Of a stretch of DNA of 64,000 nt, positions 1 to 62,594 are shown piece by piece. Each line of letters starts with the position of its first letter. The stretch's first letter is position 1. This stretch comes from Anarhynchus alexandrinus (Eukaryota; Chordata; Aves; Charadriiformes; Charadriidae): positions 5,319,871 through 5,383,870 of the forward strand of contig VUYV01000016.1 in NCBI GenBank assembly GCA_008711295.1, in the 5' to 3' direction. The notes beneath the pieces are model-generated. The model had not been told where the DNA came from, did no database searches, and worked only from the letters and a program-made list of their open reading frames with translations. The translations under genes and the position numbers were made by a program.

Positions 1-647
1 GGTTTGTTTTGTTTTTTTCAGATTAGTCACTCATCCTCAGCATATGCCCTTGGGTAACTTCTCTGCTTCTTTGCTGATCGGTGACTCAATCCATATTCTT
101 TAGGAATGTACAGTCAGTGCCAAGTCAACATTTATCTGTTTGAGATTCTCAGTAGTGGCAGCTTGTAATTGAAGACAGACAGCAGACTGTCCCATTGCAA
201 ATAACATCTTGAGATAGGCCTTTTCCAAATGTGGACATTTAAAGCACAGTTTATAGCAGTCTTAACCCTTTAAGTTTTCAGAGCTTGGGCAGTTTACATA
301 TCCAGATCAGATGATCTTTTATGTTGTCTGGGTGTGTCATTCTTTCATTCTTCTCTGGAGCTTCCTGTCCCCAGCATCTAGTGATAGCACTGGTTGGGGC
401 TCAACTGTCTGGCATCCCCCCTCCTATTCCCATTGCTAGCCAGCTGTTTAATTTCATATCTTGTATACCCAGATTTGAAAGAAACTGCAAATTTTTGCAA
501 ATGTATGGGACAGATGAGCCACACAGGAAGGTGGGAAAGGGTATACTTATTTCTAAATGCATTAACTTTTTGAGGAACTTTTTTTTTCTTACTGTGAGTG
601 TTTCCTATTGCTTTTTCTTTGGTAATGTATATATTTTTTTCCCTTAG
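1..647 (+). other. PLCB4 intron, partial
   Basis: No coding similarity seen. It ends with the T-rich acceptor of the microexon. Confidence 0.8.
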
Positions 648-54037
<53,390 letters not shown>

Positions 54038-55220
54038 AGTTAGAGAACACAACACCCTTAAAATGAAAGCAAAATTCAAAATATCATTGCTGAGGTTGAA
54101 AAGTGGGCTTTTTTGTTTTGGTTTGGGGGGGATGGTTTGGTTTTTTGTTTTTAATGTATAAAGTGTAGCTACGGACCACCAAGTCTTAAGGTTTGCATTA
54201 TTCCTTTTTTAACACTGGGCACTGAATTTCCTTTGTTGGATTTCCATGATAAAAATTTCCTTTGTTCAGAAAAACACTAATCAGAAGATGAAGACAGTTT
54301 TTAAACCCAGTCTTGTATTCCTTTCTGTATCTCGACAGGCAGCTTGCCTGCATCAGAATTACAGAATCAGAGCCTTGAAACACAACAGATATTTTTAACG
54401 TCATCTCAAATGGCAACAAAACTATTGTTAAGTCATGTTATTTACCATTTGTGTTCTCATGTGTGATATATTGTGTAGCAATCCCATGCTGCCAGATCCC
54501 GGCAAGCAACAACTCATCAGATGCTCAGCACCTGATGTCATCGAGCCCACTGAACTGGATCTTCTGCTAAATCACCGTAATAATCAGTATAGTAAGGAGT
54601 TGTTTGGGCAATTTTAAATTATATTTCAAAGTATTTTTTTTGGGCAGCAGACAGTAGGCAGTTGAAAGTTAACTGCGTATATTCAAACGTACAATATGTA
54701 CAAAGTCATCAGCCAAATTCAACAGTAACTTGACAGGATATTTCCACAGTCCAGTGATGTCATTCACAAGTGCCATATCAGCTCTATCACGTCTGAAAGA
54801 AGCCAGTATCCTGTAAAAGTTACTGCAATGGTTAGTGTGAGGGAAATACAGTGTATTTGTGCCAAAACTGATCAGTGCTCTAAGGAATTACATATTAGGC
54901 ACTTTAAGAAAAGTTTACATCTTACATTGCTTGTATAGAAATTGCATTTTGATCCTGTTGCTGCAATTCCCAGATACTACAGTTCATTGTAACTTAAAGA
55001 TTGTTTAAATGGCTTTTGGCAAAAAGTTTGTAACTGTGAAAATGTAAAAAGTATTTATACACTTCAGAATCACAACATTGTAGAAAATCACATACATGTT
55101 GCCACGTGATAAAATTAGTAAACAGAAATGCTAAGAATATGTTTGCATGTGATACAAATGCTATTAAGACTGTAATGCCTACTATATGACCACAGTCATT
55201 CTACTAGCTGGTAAATACTG

Positions 55221-55226
55221 AATAAA
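55221..55226 (+). terminator. Candidate proximal poly(A) signal of PLCB4
   Basis: Canonical AATAAA about 1.2 kb after the stop codons. It could give a shorter 3' UTR. Confidence 0.4.
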
Positions 55227-55729
55227 TGTATGGCACAGAATATTGTTTGATTAATTACAAAGACTTTTAGCATAACGAGGTCTCTATATATATGTGTGTA
55301 TATTAATTACGTGGGCATTCTTGATACTTGTAGTAAAAGAAAAGTACATAACTAATTTAATTTTACACAAAAGTATTTATGCAGATTTTCAGAATTTCAT
55401 ATCAGGAATAACCTTTTTATGTCCATTAGATATAAAAACAATTTGCTAATGCGTCAATTTGCATGTTTCCAGCGCTTGCTGTAGTTATAATGCAAAACAA
55501 TGCATGTAAGCATTCCACTTGGAATTTGTCCATGCTGCCAATTCAAAGATGACTGCATGGAAAACTGGTAGTTTAGAACAAATCAGATTCCTGATTTCAA
55601 TGTACTAAGCACCAATTACTTTGTTGTATATGCTTGTACAAACAAATTCTACATATTCCTATAAACAAAAGAAATGAAAAGAGATAATTATGTTATTGTC
55701 AGTCCTGAGATGAAACTTTCAACTTCTCT

Positions 55730-55735
55730 AATAAA
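55730..55735 (+). terminator. Candidate distal poly(A) signal of PLCB4
   Basis: Canonical AATAAA in the sequence CTAATAAAAACC, with GT-rich sequence 45-60 bases downstream. Confidence 0.5.
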
Positions 55736-55940
55736 AACCTTAAAAATTCAAACCCTTTAGTTTTGACTGTAGTGAATTGTAGGGTGGTGATATTACTACT
55801 GACAATTTTTTAGTAGGTTGTATTTCCTGTAAAAATGTGCATAGTGTAAATATATTTCTATCACAGCTTATTTATTCAAAGGAGTCTTATTTCTTTTAAG
55901 CGATAGAAGAATTGTGCAGCATTGGTCCTTGCAGCACTAC

Positions 55941-56020
55941 CCGAGTATAGTGTAGCAGCAATACCTTGAGATGCAGCCACCCAAGTACAGTGTAGCAGCA
56001 CTACCTTGAGAATGCAACTG
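55941..56020. repeat. Imperfect 40-bp tandem duplication
   Basis: Unit 1 (55941-55980) and unit 2 (55981-56020) share AGTGTAGCAGCA and TACCTTGAG with a handful of substitutions. It lies just after the PLCB4 poly(A) region. Confidence 0.85.
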
Positions 56021-56280
56021 AGACAGAGGTCAGTGAAGTCTTTAGGTGTTTAAGGCAGGATTTAAACAAACCTGTGATGCCTATTCAGAGTTCCCACTTG
56101 ATGCCACTTAACCTACAGAGGCATCTCCTGTTCTTTATGATCCATAATGTTTTAAAGACAAGTTATGTACTGAGAGCAGCTCTCCCTGCTCTCTAAGCTT
56201 GGCTCGAGTGTGGAGGAGCTGGGAGCAGCAGTGTTTTCAGAGCATGCTGGACAGGATCCGGCATCTCAAACAAGGCAGTG

Positions 56281-56299
56281 ATTTTTTTTTTTTTTTTTT
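56281..56299. repeat. Poly(T) run
   Basis: About 18-19 consecutive T in the intergenic region; a shorter run of similar kind lies at 9104-9122. Confidence 0.8.
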
Positions 56300-57965
56300 A
56301 GTTAAAAATGTCTATGTAAAACCTAGCTGGTGGAGACAGTGCTGTGAGCAAAAATTTTATACCGCAGTGGTTTCTAGCCAGTAAGGAGAAGCAAGTGACA
56401 GACCAGACACAGAGGGAACTGAATGATGAAGCATTGAACATTACTGGTTTTCTTAGGCTCACTTACAGCCTGGCTGGAAACCACCTCTGTCTGTTAAAGA
56501 ATTAACTGGAAATAGAGGACCTGGGTTCAGTTCACTTCCCTCTCTGAGGAAAATCGAACCTGCCTGTCTTAATTCCCTGGCGAGTATCCTATGCATCAGG
56601 GAATAAGCTGGTTTTGGAAGGCCAGAAAATGCTGTCTACAGCCTCCTTTTGAATCTCTGCTTGCTGCTCAGCCAGGAGCGAGACATTTATCAAGTCAAAG
56701 AGAAAATGTACTTCTGTGAAACCGGGGAGCTGGGTAGCCTCAGCTTCTAGGCTCAGCTCTCAGAACTGTTACGTATTTCATCCGTTGACAATTTAGCATT
56801 AAACACAGACAGTAATTTGAAATTAAGCAGTGAATTTTGTCAGCTAAGTATTCTGAAATACTGTTTAAGTAGTATTTGATTCAAAAAATATTTGAAGTTT
56901 GGCAGCTAATGTAATGAGGTGAGAATTTCCATTGAGATGAAACAGGCTAATCAATTTGAACATTGATACTGAGTTAAAGCAGTTTAAAATGTCATTCTCT
57001 GCTGGGGTGATGGATTCCACTTCACTGAAATTTCATCGAGGGAAGTGGCAGATTCTTCCTCTCTGAATCTCTTCAGATAAATTCAGCACAGCTGTGATGG
57101 GGAGGGTCACCACACCCTGGCCTCCCTGGCAGCCTCCTATTCTTTCACTTCTAGTAATTTGGAGGTTAGTCGTTAACTTGATTGTTTCCACGTGGGGGTC
57201 TGTTTAACCCCAGCCCCACTCAGGTGTAGCCAAACTGCATTGACCAAAAATACCCCTCAGGGTCTGATTTCCTTGCAGATTCCACATGCTGTTGCCCACG
57301 GGCTGTCTGTGAAACCGGCTGCCAGTAGCAGACACATCTCAGAGCCGCTTGGCTAGAAAGCCCCGCTCCCAGGGATGCACCAGCAGCGGTCCCAGTGCTG
57401 CAGCATCGCTGACATCTCGCTGTGGGCTCCCTGTGAGGGGGCTGGTAAGAGTTATTGCTGTCTGGTAGTTGGGGGGTAGCAAGGGGAATTCAGCCTTCAG
57501 AGATACACAGGCAGTCTCCACAGCTGGGGGTAAGGGCAGGTTGCAGGGCTGGTTCCAGGTGATCCAATCTGCAGCCATAGACTGGCCCTGGTTACAGCAC
57601 TTGTGGTCAGCTAATGCTGCACTGGCTCCCTCGTGTAAGACCTTTCTGTTTTGTCAATGTTTTGGAGCTTTCCTGGTATCAGCAAATCTTAGGCCTTTCC
57701 CTTTTTCGCCATGGCAAGCAGGAAAAACATGGCTCTGCAGGCGAGGAGTGTGGATTGTCACTGAAGCTGAAGGCTTTTTTGTTGTGCTGTGCAGCTGGCG
57801 GGTGCCGGGAGAGCAGGGTTCTGTGCTTGGGGGGCTGTGGGTCAGGCTAGCCCGTGTCTCTAACATAGCTGCTCCCTGTGGTACCCTCCTACACGGGCTG
57901 GATGCAGGGGCAGCTGCTCAGGATCGTATATTTATTTGGAGGCTTAGAAGCTACCTGGAAACCTC

Positions 57966-57994
<29 letters not shown>
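57966..57994. repeat. Poly(A) run of 29
   Basis: Twenty-nine consecutive A in the intergenic region. It could be a plain mononucleotide repeat or the tail of an unrecognised retrocopy. No matching target duplication was found. Confidence 0.9.
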
Positions 57995-57996
<2 letters not shown>

Positions 57997-59753
57997 AATT
58001 AAATAGGGGGCTAGAGGAGGAAATAGAGACTAGCTAAATACTGAGGTTGTCAGTGAAAGACCTGAGGAAACCAGGCATTAAAATCACCGCAGAAATACGG
58101 TCAAAGAGCTTCATACAGAAGATTTTTTTTTTTCCTTTATATAGTCCCCTGAAACTATTATCTGCCGGTTAATCCTGTATCACAACTGATACAGGTGTGG
58201 CTCTATTTTGGGGGGCAGGAATGACTCTCTATCATGAAACAGGAGAGAGAGGAAATGGCCAGAATATAATATTTAAAATGTACAGCAAGCAGAAAAGGAA
58301 TTTCAACAGAATAGCTAAAAAAATCAGTATGTTCCTTCAGTTATCTGCTTTTATTTTTAAAGAGCTCTTTCCCAGCAAGAAAACCCCTCTGTGCAGGGGT
58401 GCCCTGGCAGTGAAAGGGCAGCTTCCTAGAGGCAGCTGCCCACAATCAAAACTCACCTTGTAATACCTTGCTTTGCAAAACCCCGGCCCGTTTCCTCCAG
58501 ACTCCTTTTTCTGAACTAGAAACGCGAATTGCTAGTGAATCCGTCTAACACCACACGCGCCAAATAGCCGCTGTCCCTTTGGCTTTTTACGAAAAATACA
58601 TCCTTGGCGGTAGGCTCCCGTTCCCGCTGCCGCTGGGACCTGCGTCTCTGGACACTGTAAATGTTTGGATGTGCTCTTCGTACGGGTCGAGGGTGGCAGC
58701 GCGTTAAAGGACCGTAAAAACTACCGATGAGAGGTGGAAACCAAAACAAATATTTTTAACGTCGCATCGCCCGGCGAAAAGGAAAGGCGAAGTCCCGAAG
58801 CCGCGGGGCTGTCGGCCGGCGGGGCCAGCGCTGCCCCGGGAGCCGGCGGCGGGCGGCCCGGGCTCCCGGCGGGGAAACAAGCAGCTGAGCTAGGCGCTCG
58901 GGGCCGGTCCCGGAGACCCCTCTGCCGGCAAGTCCCACCTCCGAGACGCGCCCCCAGGGCTGCCCGAACCCCCCCTCTCCCCAGTAACGCTCCGCATAGG
59001 CACGGCCTGGATTGTTTTAATGCACCTTCTCGGTGCCGTCGTGACCGGTCCCATTGTTATGTGATGGTATGGTTTATGTTACAGTGTGCTCTGTGGTATG
59101 TCGCGACATCAAGAGCTCGGTTGTGTTGGTGGCCGTTTACAAAAGGGTGCCGGCTCTGCTTCTGACCTTGCCACACACAAAAATAGCTGCACGTTTCTTT
59201 CTAAATTAAAACACGAAGCAGCTGTTCGCCTTCACCGAAATTACTGACGCTCCGTGAGCAGCCGACGCTGGACTAGATCACCCCTCCTCCATCCCCTCCG
59301 CTGTCCCGGTTTAGCGCTCCGTCCGCCTCTCCGGCGGCGCTGGCTAGCAGGACCCCGAGGGAAGACCCGGTGCCCCGGGCCGGGGTGCTCACCCCGGGGC
59401 GCGCTCGGTGCGGTTCAGCCCCGCTCCAGCGTCACGTCGGGGCTGGCACGGGGTCCCCCGACTCCCTCCTCCGAGGTCCCCGCTCTCCGCCGGCATCCCC
59501 GCGGGGATCCCCGAGAGCCCCTCCGCGGGGGTCGGCGGGGCCCCCCACGCCGGAGGAGGGGGGGAATCCCTCCTCCCCGCCCTGCCTCCGCGTCCGCCCC
59601 GTCCCTCGGCGTGGGCGCCTCCATCAGCTCCGCCGGCATCTCTCCTCCTCCTCCTCCCTACACACCCACACACTCTTCCCCGTCCCTCCTCCCTGCCACT
59701 CCGCAGCAGAGTGCTTTTGCAGCCTGTGCAGCTCCTGAGAAAGGAGGTGTTTC

Positions 59754-59832
59754 AGCTTTTTTTTCCCTTTTCCTTTTTTTTTTTTTTTTTTTTTAATATT
59801 TCTTCTTTTTTTCTTTTTTTCTTTCTTTCCTC
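59754..59832 (+). repeat. Pyrimidine/poly-T tract upstream of the LAMP5 start
   Basis: Almost pure T/C for about 79 bases, including 21 consecutive T at 59774-59794. It ends 62 bases before the ATG. Within the CpG island this is a striking composition break. It could be a 5' UTR element or the pyrimidine tract of an upstream acceptor. Confidence 0.85.
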
Positions 59833-59894
59833 TGGAGCTGACCCTTTCGGAGGAGTAGCAGCAGCCGCGGACACGCCGGGGCCGAGCAGGGAGG

Positions 59895-59934
59895 ATGGCC
59901 GGGGGGCGCCTCCCGGGGCTGCTCTTCCTCTTGC
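59895..59934 (+). CDS. LAMP5: LAMP5 exon 1, coding part: signal peptide
   Basis: It encodes [13 protein letters not shown] plus one base before GTGAGT, the hydrophobic core of the signal peptide. The mammalian leader, as remembered, is longer and different in sequence, but the EQEVENLSG start of the mature protein in the next exon is the same. Confidence 0.88.
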
Positions 59935-62594
59935 GTGAGTACCGCGGCAGCGAGTCGCGACACGGAACCCTGTCGCGATGAGGCTGGCGCTGAGACAGAC
60001 GCGGTGCTGACAGCACCGGTCCTGCTTCACCGCCACCGGCTGCCCCATCTCCACTGCCCGCTCTATCGCGACAGGGACGCCCCATCGCGATAGGGGAACT
60101 TACTCCAGCGGGCTCGGGGGGTGTGTGTGCGTGTGCGTTAAGGTGAGCTGGCAAAGGGCCGCCGCTTAGCGCCTCTCTGCCCGCAGATGCCGCGGCTCGC
60201 CTGGCTGCGGAGCAAGAAGTTGAAAATCTCTCCGGGCTCTCCCCTAACCCCGAAAAGGACATTTTCGTGGTGCGGGAAAACCGGACGACGTGTCTCATGG
60301 CGGAATTCGCCGCCAAGTTCATCGTCCCCTACGACGTGTGGGCCAGCAACTACGTGGATGTGAGTGGGGTCCGGGGGGAACGGGAAGGGACGGGACGCGG
60401 GGTGAGGGGGAGGACACGACACGGGGCTCGGGTTTGCAGCGCTACAGCCGCAGCCGCGGAGCCGCTGTACGCTGTCACGGCAGGACGGGTGGTGGCGGGG
60501 GCCGGGGGGGAAGATCCGCCAGTAGTTTTAGAAAGTCCTTTATCCTCTCCGAGGATGTTCAGCCGGGGCTGGGGGGACGGAACTGTGGGCTCTCGGGGGT
60601 GCTCCTGGGCCGTCCCCCTGAGCCCCGCTCTCCGTTTCCAGCTGATCACGGAACAAGCCGATATCCCGCTGTCGCGGGGCGCCGAGGTGAAGGGCAAGTG
60701 CGGCACCAACGAGTCGGAACTGGAGATCTCCTGGCTGGAGCAAGCGTACACCCTCAAACTCTTCTTCCTGAAGGTACGGGGCTCTCCCCGCACGCCCGGG
60801 GCCGGGGGCGAGCGGTGCAGGGCGGTACCGCCGTGGGTGCTGAGCGGCCCTCTCTCGGCAGGAGGGGCACAACACCTCCCGGGGGCAGGAGGCGTTCTGG
60901 AGGCTCAGCCGGATCCAGTTCATCTACGACACCGCCGAGCGCACCTACTTCAAGGACGCCGTCAGCCGTAAGCGCCCCGGGGGGACGGGATTTAACGCAC
61001 ATCCCCGGGGTCTGGCGAGCGGGGGGACGGGGACCGGGACGGGACACGACACGACACGACACAGGGGCACCCCGCGGGCTGCTCGCCTAAATGCAGTTGA
61101 ACCAGGGAAAAAAGAAACCCAAAACCCATCTGACAAAGCCGGGACCAGGTGCCAGTTTTAAACCACGTATTAATTTCCCCCCCCCTCCTTTTTATTCTTG
61201 TTTTTAATCACCTCAGTTGTGGCGGGAGGAGGAGCCCAACCTCTGCCCCTTTGCTGCGCTGCCCCGGGCCCTCCCGGCAGGACCCAAGGGGCCGAGGGGG
61301 TGGGCAGCGGGGCAGGGGTCTGGAAAACTTTGTCTCCTTTCCAGAAGGAGGTGTTTTTTAAGGTTAACTATCTCCTCGGTTCTGATGATGGTTGAATAAG
61401 TGGGAAAGCAGCGGTTTCCCAAGATAGTGATGAGATTGACATCAATATCTATACCCCTACACGCCTCCACACCCAACAGCTGCCTCTTTCCTCACTAGGT
61501 TTCCTTTCTTTTGGTTTTCATTTTGTTTTTATCTCGTTTCTGCTCAGAAATGAGTTGTCTCGCATTGCAAATTGAAATACTGTCATTTGCAAGTTGTTCT
61601 CCTGCAAGATTTTCAGGCTCCAGTAAATGGTGCGTTAAGAGTTTGTGGCATAAGACACACTGGACATGGAGATGTTTTTCCCACTGGTGTTTCTACTGTT
61701 CGTGTCCCCAAAACACGGTGGTGGCCATGCCTCATCACCCTCCACAAATGCGAAATGCTGATTGCCTTTCTGTGCTGCTGGAGGGGAACAAAGGGCTGCA
61801 GAAAAGCGAGAGGTGGAAGACATCCTCATTCCACCTTGCTGAGCCGCATTCGGCCTTCATTTATGTGGTGGGAAAATATTTTCTCGTAATCTATACTAGG
61901 GTGAAATGGTCATGTTTTATTTTCAGGAAAGGTGTTACAGCCTGTTTTGCTTTGTAATGAGGTCCCCAAATTGCATTGCTCCTTCCCACCTGAATTCAGA
62001 GCCCAGGTGTCCCCACAGGAATTGCTGTTTCCCAAACGTAGGGAGTATGAGCACAGTCTGAGGCTGGAACCTGCATACACATCAATAGACACCATTCCTC
62101 TGACTTTATGGACTTCCAAGTCCTGCGACATGAACGTAGCTGGCAGCTACTCCTTGCAGCCATCCGTTCTTGCTCACAAGCAGGTGACCCCAGTGTGGGA
62201 ACTGTCTTGGCTATGTGGTGGTGTCATGCCGAAAGCATTGTCCAACCCCAGGAGAAAATGCTGCTCTAAGAGCAGTGGAGCGTGCGGCAACCGCATTGCA
62301 CGCTGCCTGCATACCCTTGGGTTCAGTTCATTAGCTTTGTTAATAAAGTCACGTCGGTCCCCCAGAGATGGGACCTGACCTCTGCTGTTTCTGCCCCTTG
62401 GCCAGCCGGGAAGCACACGGCCAGCTCACACCGGCTCTCTGCCCTGGTCACCCCAGCTGGGAGGTCCTATGAGTGCCAGGCGCAGCAGACCATCTCCCTC
62501 ATCTCCAGCGACCACCAGAAGTCTGTGCAGCTCTTGCTGTCAGAAGTGCGCATCCAGCCCTTCGACATCACCGCAGATTTTGTCTTCAGTGAAG
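59895..62594 (+). CDS. LAMP5: Lysosome-associated membrane protein 5 (BAD-LAMP), 5' part
   Basis: LAMP5 is a type I membrane glycoprotein of neuronal endosomes and inhibitory synaptic vesicles, also known in plasmacytoid dendritic cells. Exons seen: 59895-59934, 60187-60359, 60642-60773, 60862-60967 and 62406-62594, all GT-AG and in frame (about 213 residues). The ATG has A at -3 and G at +4. An in-frame TAG at 59856-59858, with no ATG between, fixes it as the start. Residues 1 to about 21 form a signal peptide ([16 protein letters not shown] and on), then [20 protein letters not shown] and the LAMP fold. Three cysteines are seen (TTCLM, GKCGT, YECQA); the fourth is expected in the next exon. 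N-glycosylation sequons are NLS, NRT, NES and NTS. The transmembrane segment and cytoplasmic tail exon lie beyond the window. Only the signal peptide clearly differs from the remembered mammalian protein. Confidence 0.95.
60063..60093. promoter_or_regulatory. Inverted repeat CTATCGCGA/TCGCGATAG in LAMP5 intron 1
   Basis: Perfect 9-base arms at 60063-60071 and 60085-60093 around a 13-base loop. The core TCGCGA also occurs at 59955-59960 and 59973-59978. A regulatory role is inference. Confidence 0.5.
60187..60359 (+). CDS. LAMP5: LAMP5 exon 2: start of LAMP lumenal domain
   Basis: It completes the leader (HAAARLAA) and encodes [20 protein letters not shown] and then [20 protein letters not shown]. 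The cleavage site is probably after LAA. It carries the first disulfide cysteine and two sequons (NLS, NRT). It ends with YVD at GTGAGT. Confidence 0.96.
60642..60773 (+). CDS. LAMP5: LAMP5 exon 3: LAMP domain
   Basis: 132 nt, phase 0 at both ends, encoding [20 protein letters not shown] then [20 protein letters not shown] and FFLK. The cysteine in GKCG pairs within the domain. The NES sequon appears to be absent from the remembered human sequence (HSQSE). Confidence 0.96.
60862..60967 (+). CDS. LAMP5: LAMP5 exon 4: LAMP domain
   Basis: It encodes [20 protein letters not shown] then [15 protein letters not shown] and one extra base. The NTS sequon matches the position of human NMS. The donor is GTAAGC, and the exon lies 88 bp after exon 3. 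Confidence 0.95.
60968..62405 (+). other. LAMP5 intron 4
   Basis: The CpG island fades by about 61.1 kb. The short ACACG repeat is at its start; the rest is unrecognised. Confidence 0.8.
61040..61064. repeat. Short (ACACG)n pentanucleotide repeat
   Basis: About four units of ACACG in LAMP5 intron 4 at the edge of the CpG island. Confidence 0.8.
62406..62594 (+). CDS. LAMP5: LAMP5 exon 5: LAMP domain, last exon in window
   Basis: It encodes [20 protein letters not shown] then [20 protein letters not shown] and on to [12 protein letters not shown]. It starts after TGGCCAG and ends in phase 1 at GTAAGG. The junction residue is Pro where mammals have Ala. The next exon (fourth cysteine, transmembrane helix, tail) is not found before 64000. 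Confidence 0.95.

Larger units (their letters stand above)
54038..55755 (+). other. PLCB4: PLCB4 3' untranslated region (end inferred)
   Basis: No further coding sequence. The stretch is AT-rich with a T/G-rich run at 54105-54155. Candidate AATAAA signals are at 55221-55226 and 55730-55735. The second is followed by a GT-rich stretch (TAGGGTGGTGAT, about 55781-55792) that suits a cleavage-stimulation element, so it is the preferred end. Without transcript data either site could be used. Confidence 0.6.
55756..58754. other. PLCB4-LAMP5 intergenic region
   Basis: About 3 kb between the probable PLCB4 poly(A) site and the LAMP5 CpG island. It holds the 40-bp tandem duplication, a T-run and an A29 run. 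No gene recognised on either strand. Confidence 0.75.
58755..61090. promoter_or_regulatory. CpG island spanning the LAMP5 promoter, exon 1 and exons 2-4
   Basis: GC-rich, CpG-dense DNA in sharp contrast to the AT-rich sequence on both sides, densest at 58780-58980 and 59290-60970. It covers the upstream flank, the start codon and the first introns. No clear TATA box was seen, which suits a CpG-type promoter. The transcription start cannot be fixed from sequence alone. Confidence 0.75.

Noticed and set aside
57469..58002. 177-codon open stretch ending in poly-lysine
   Set aside because: The lysines come from the A29 run; the rest shows no recognisable domain. A retrocopy was considered, but no parent gene or target duplication was recognised.
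59041..59110. Possible microRNA-like hairpin near TGTTACAGTGTGCTCTGTGG
   Set aside because: No arm pairing of adequate length could be built around it; only the ATGTCGCGACAT palindrome is real.
59254..59938. Long overlapping open stretches around the LAMP5 start on both strands
   Set aside because: Typical of stop-poor GC-rich CpG-island DNA; low-complexity Pro/Arg/Gly translations and none in the LAMP5 frame.
60267..61090. 266- and 234-codon open stretches across LAMP5 exons 2-4
   Set aside because: They read through GC-rich introns; the spliced exon chain explains the conserved protein segments better.
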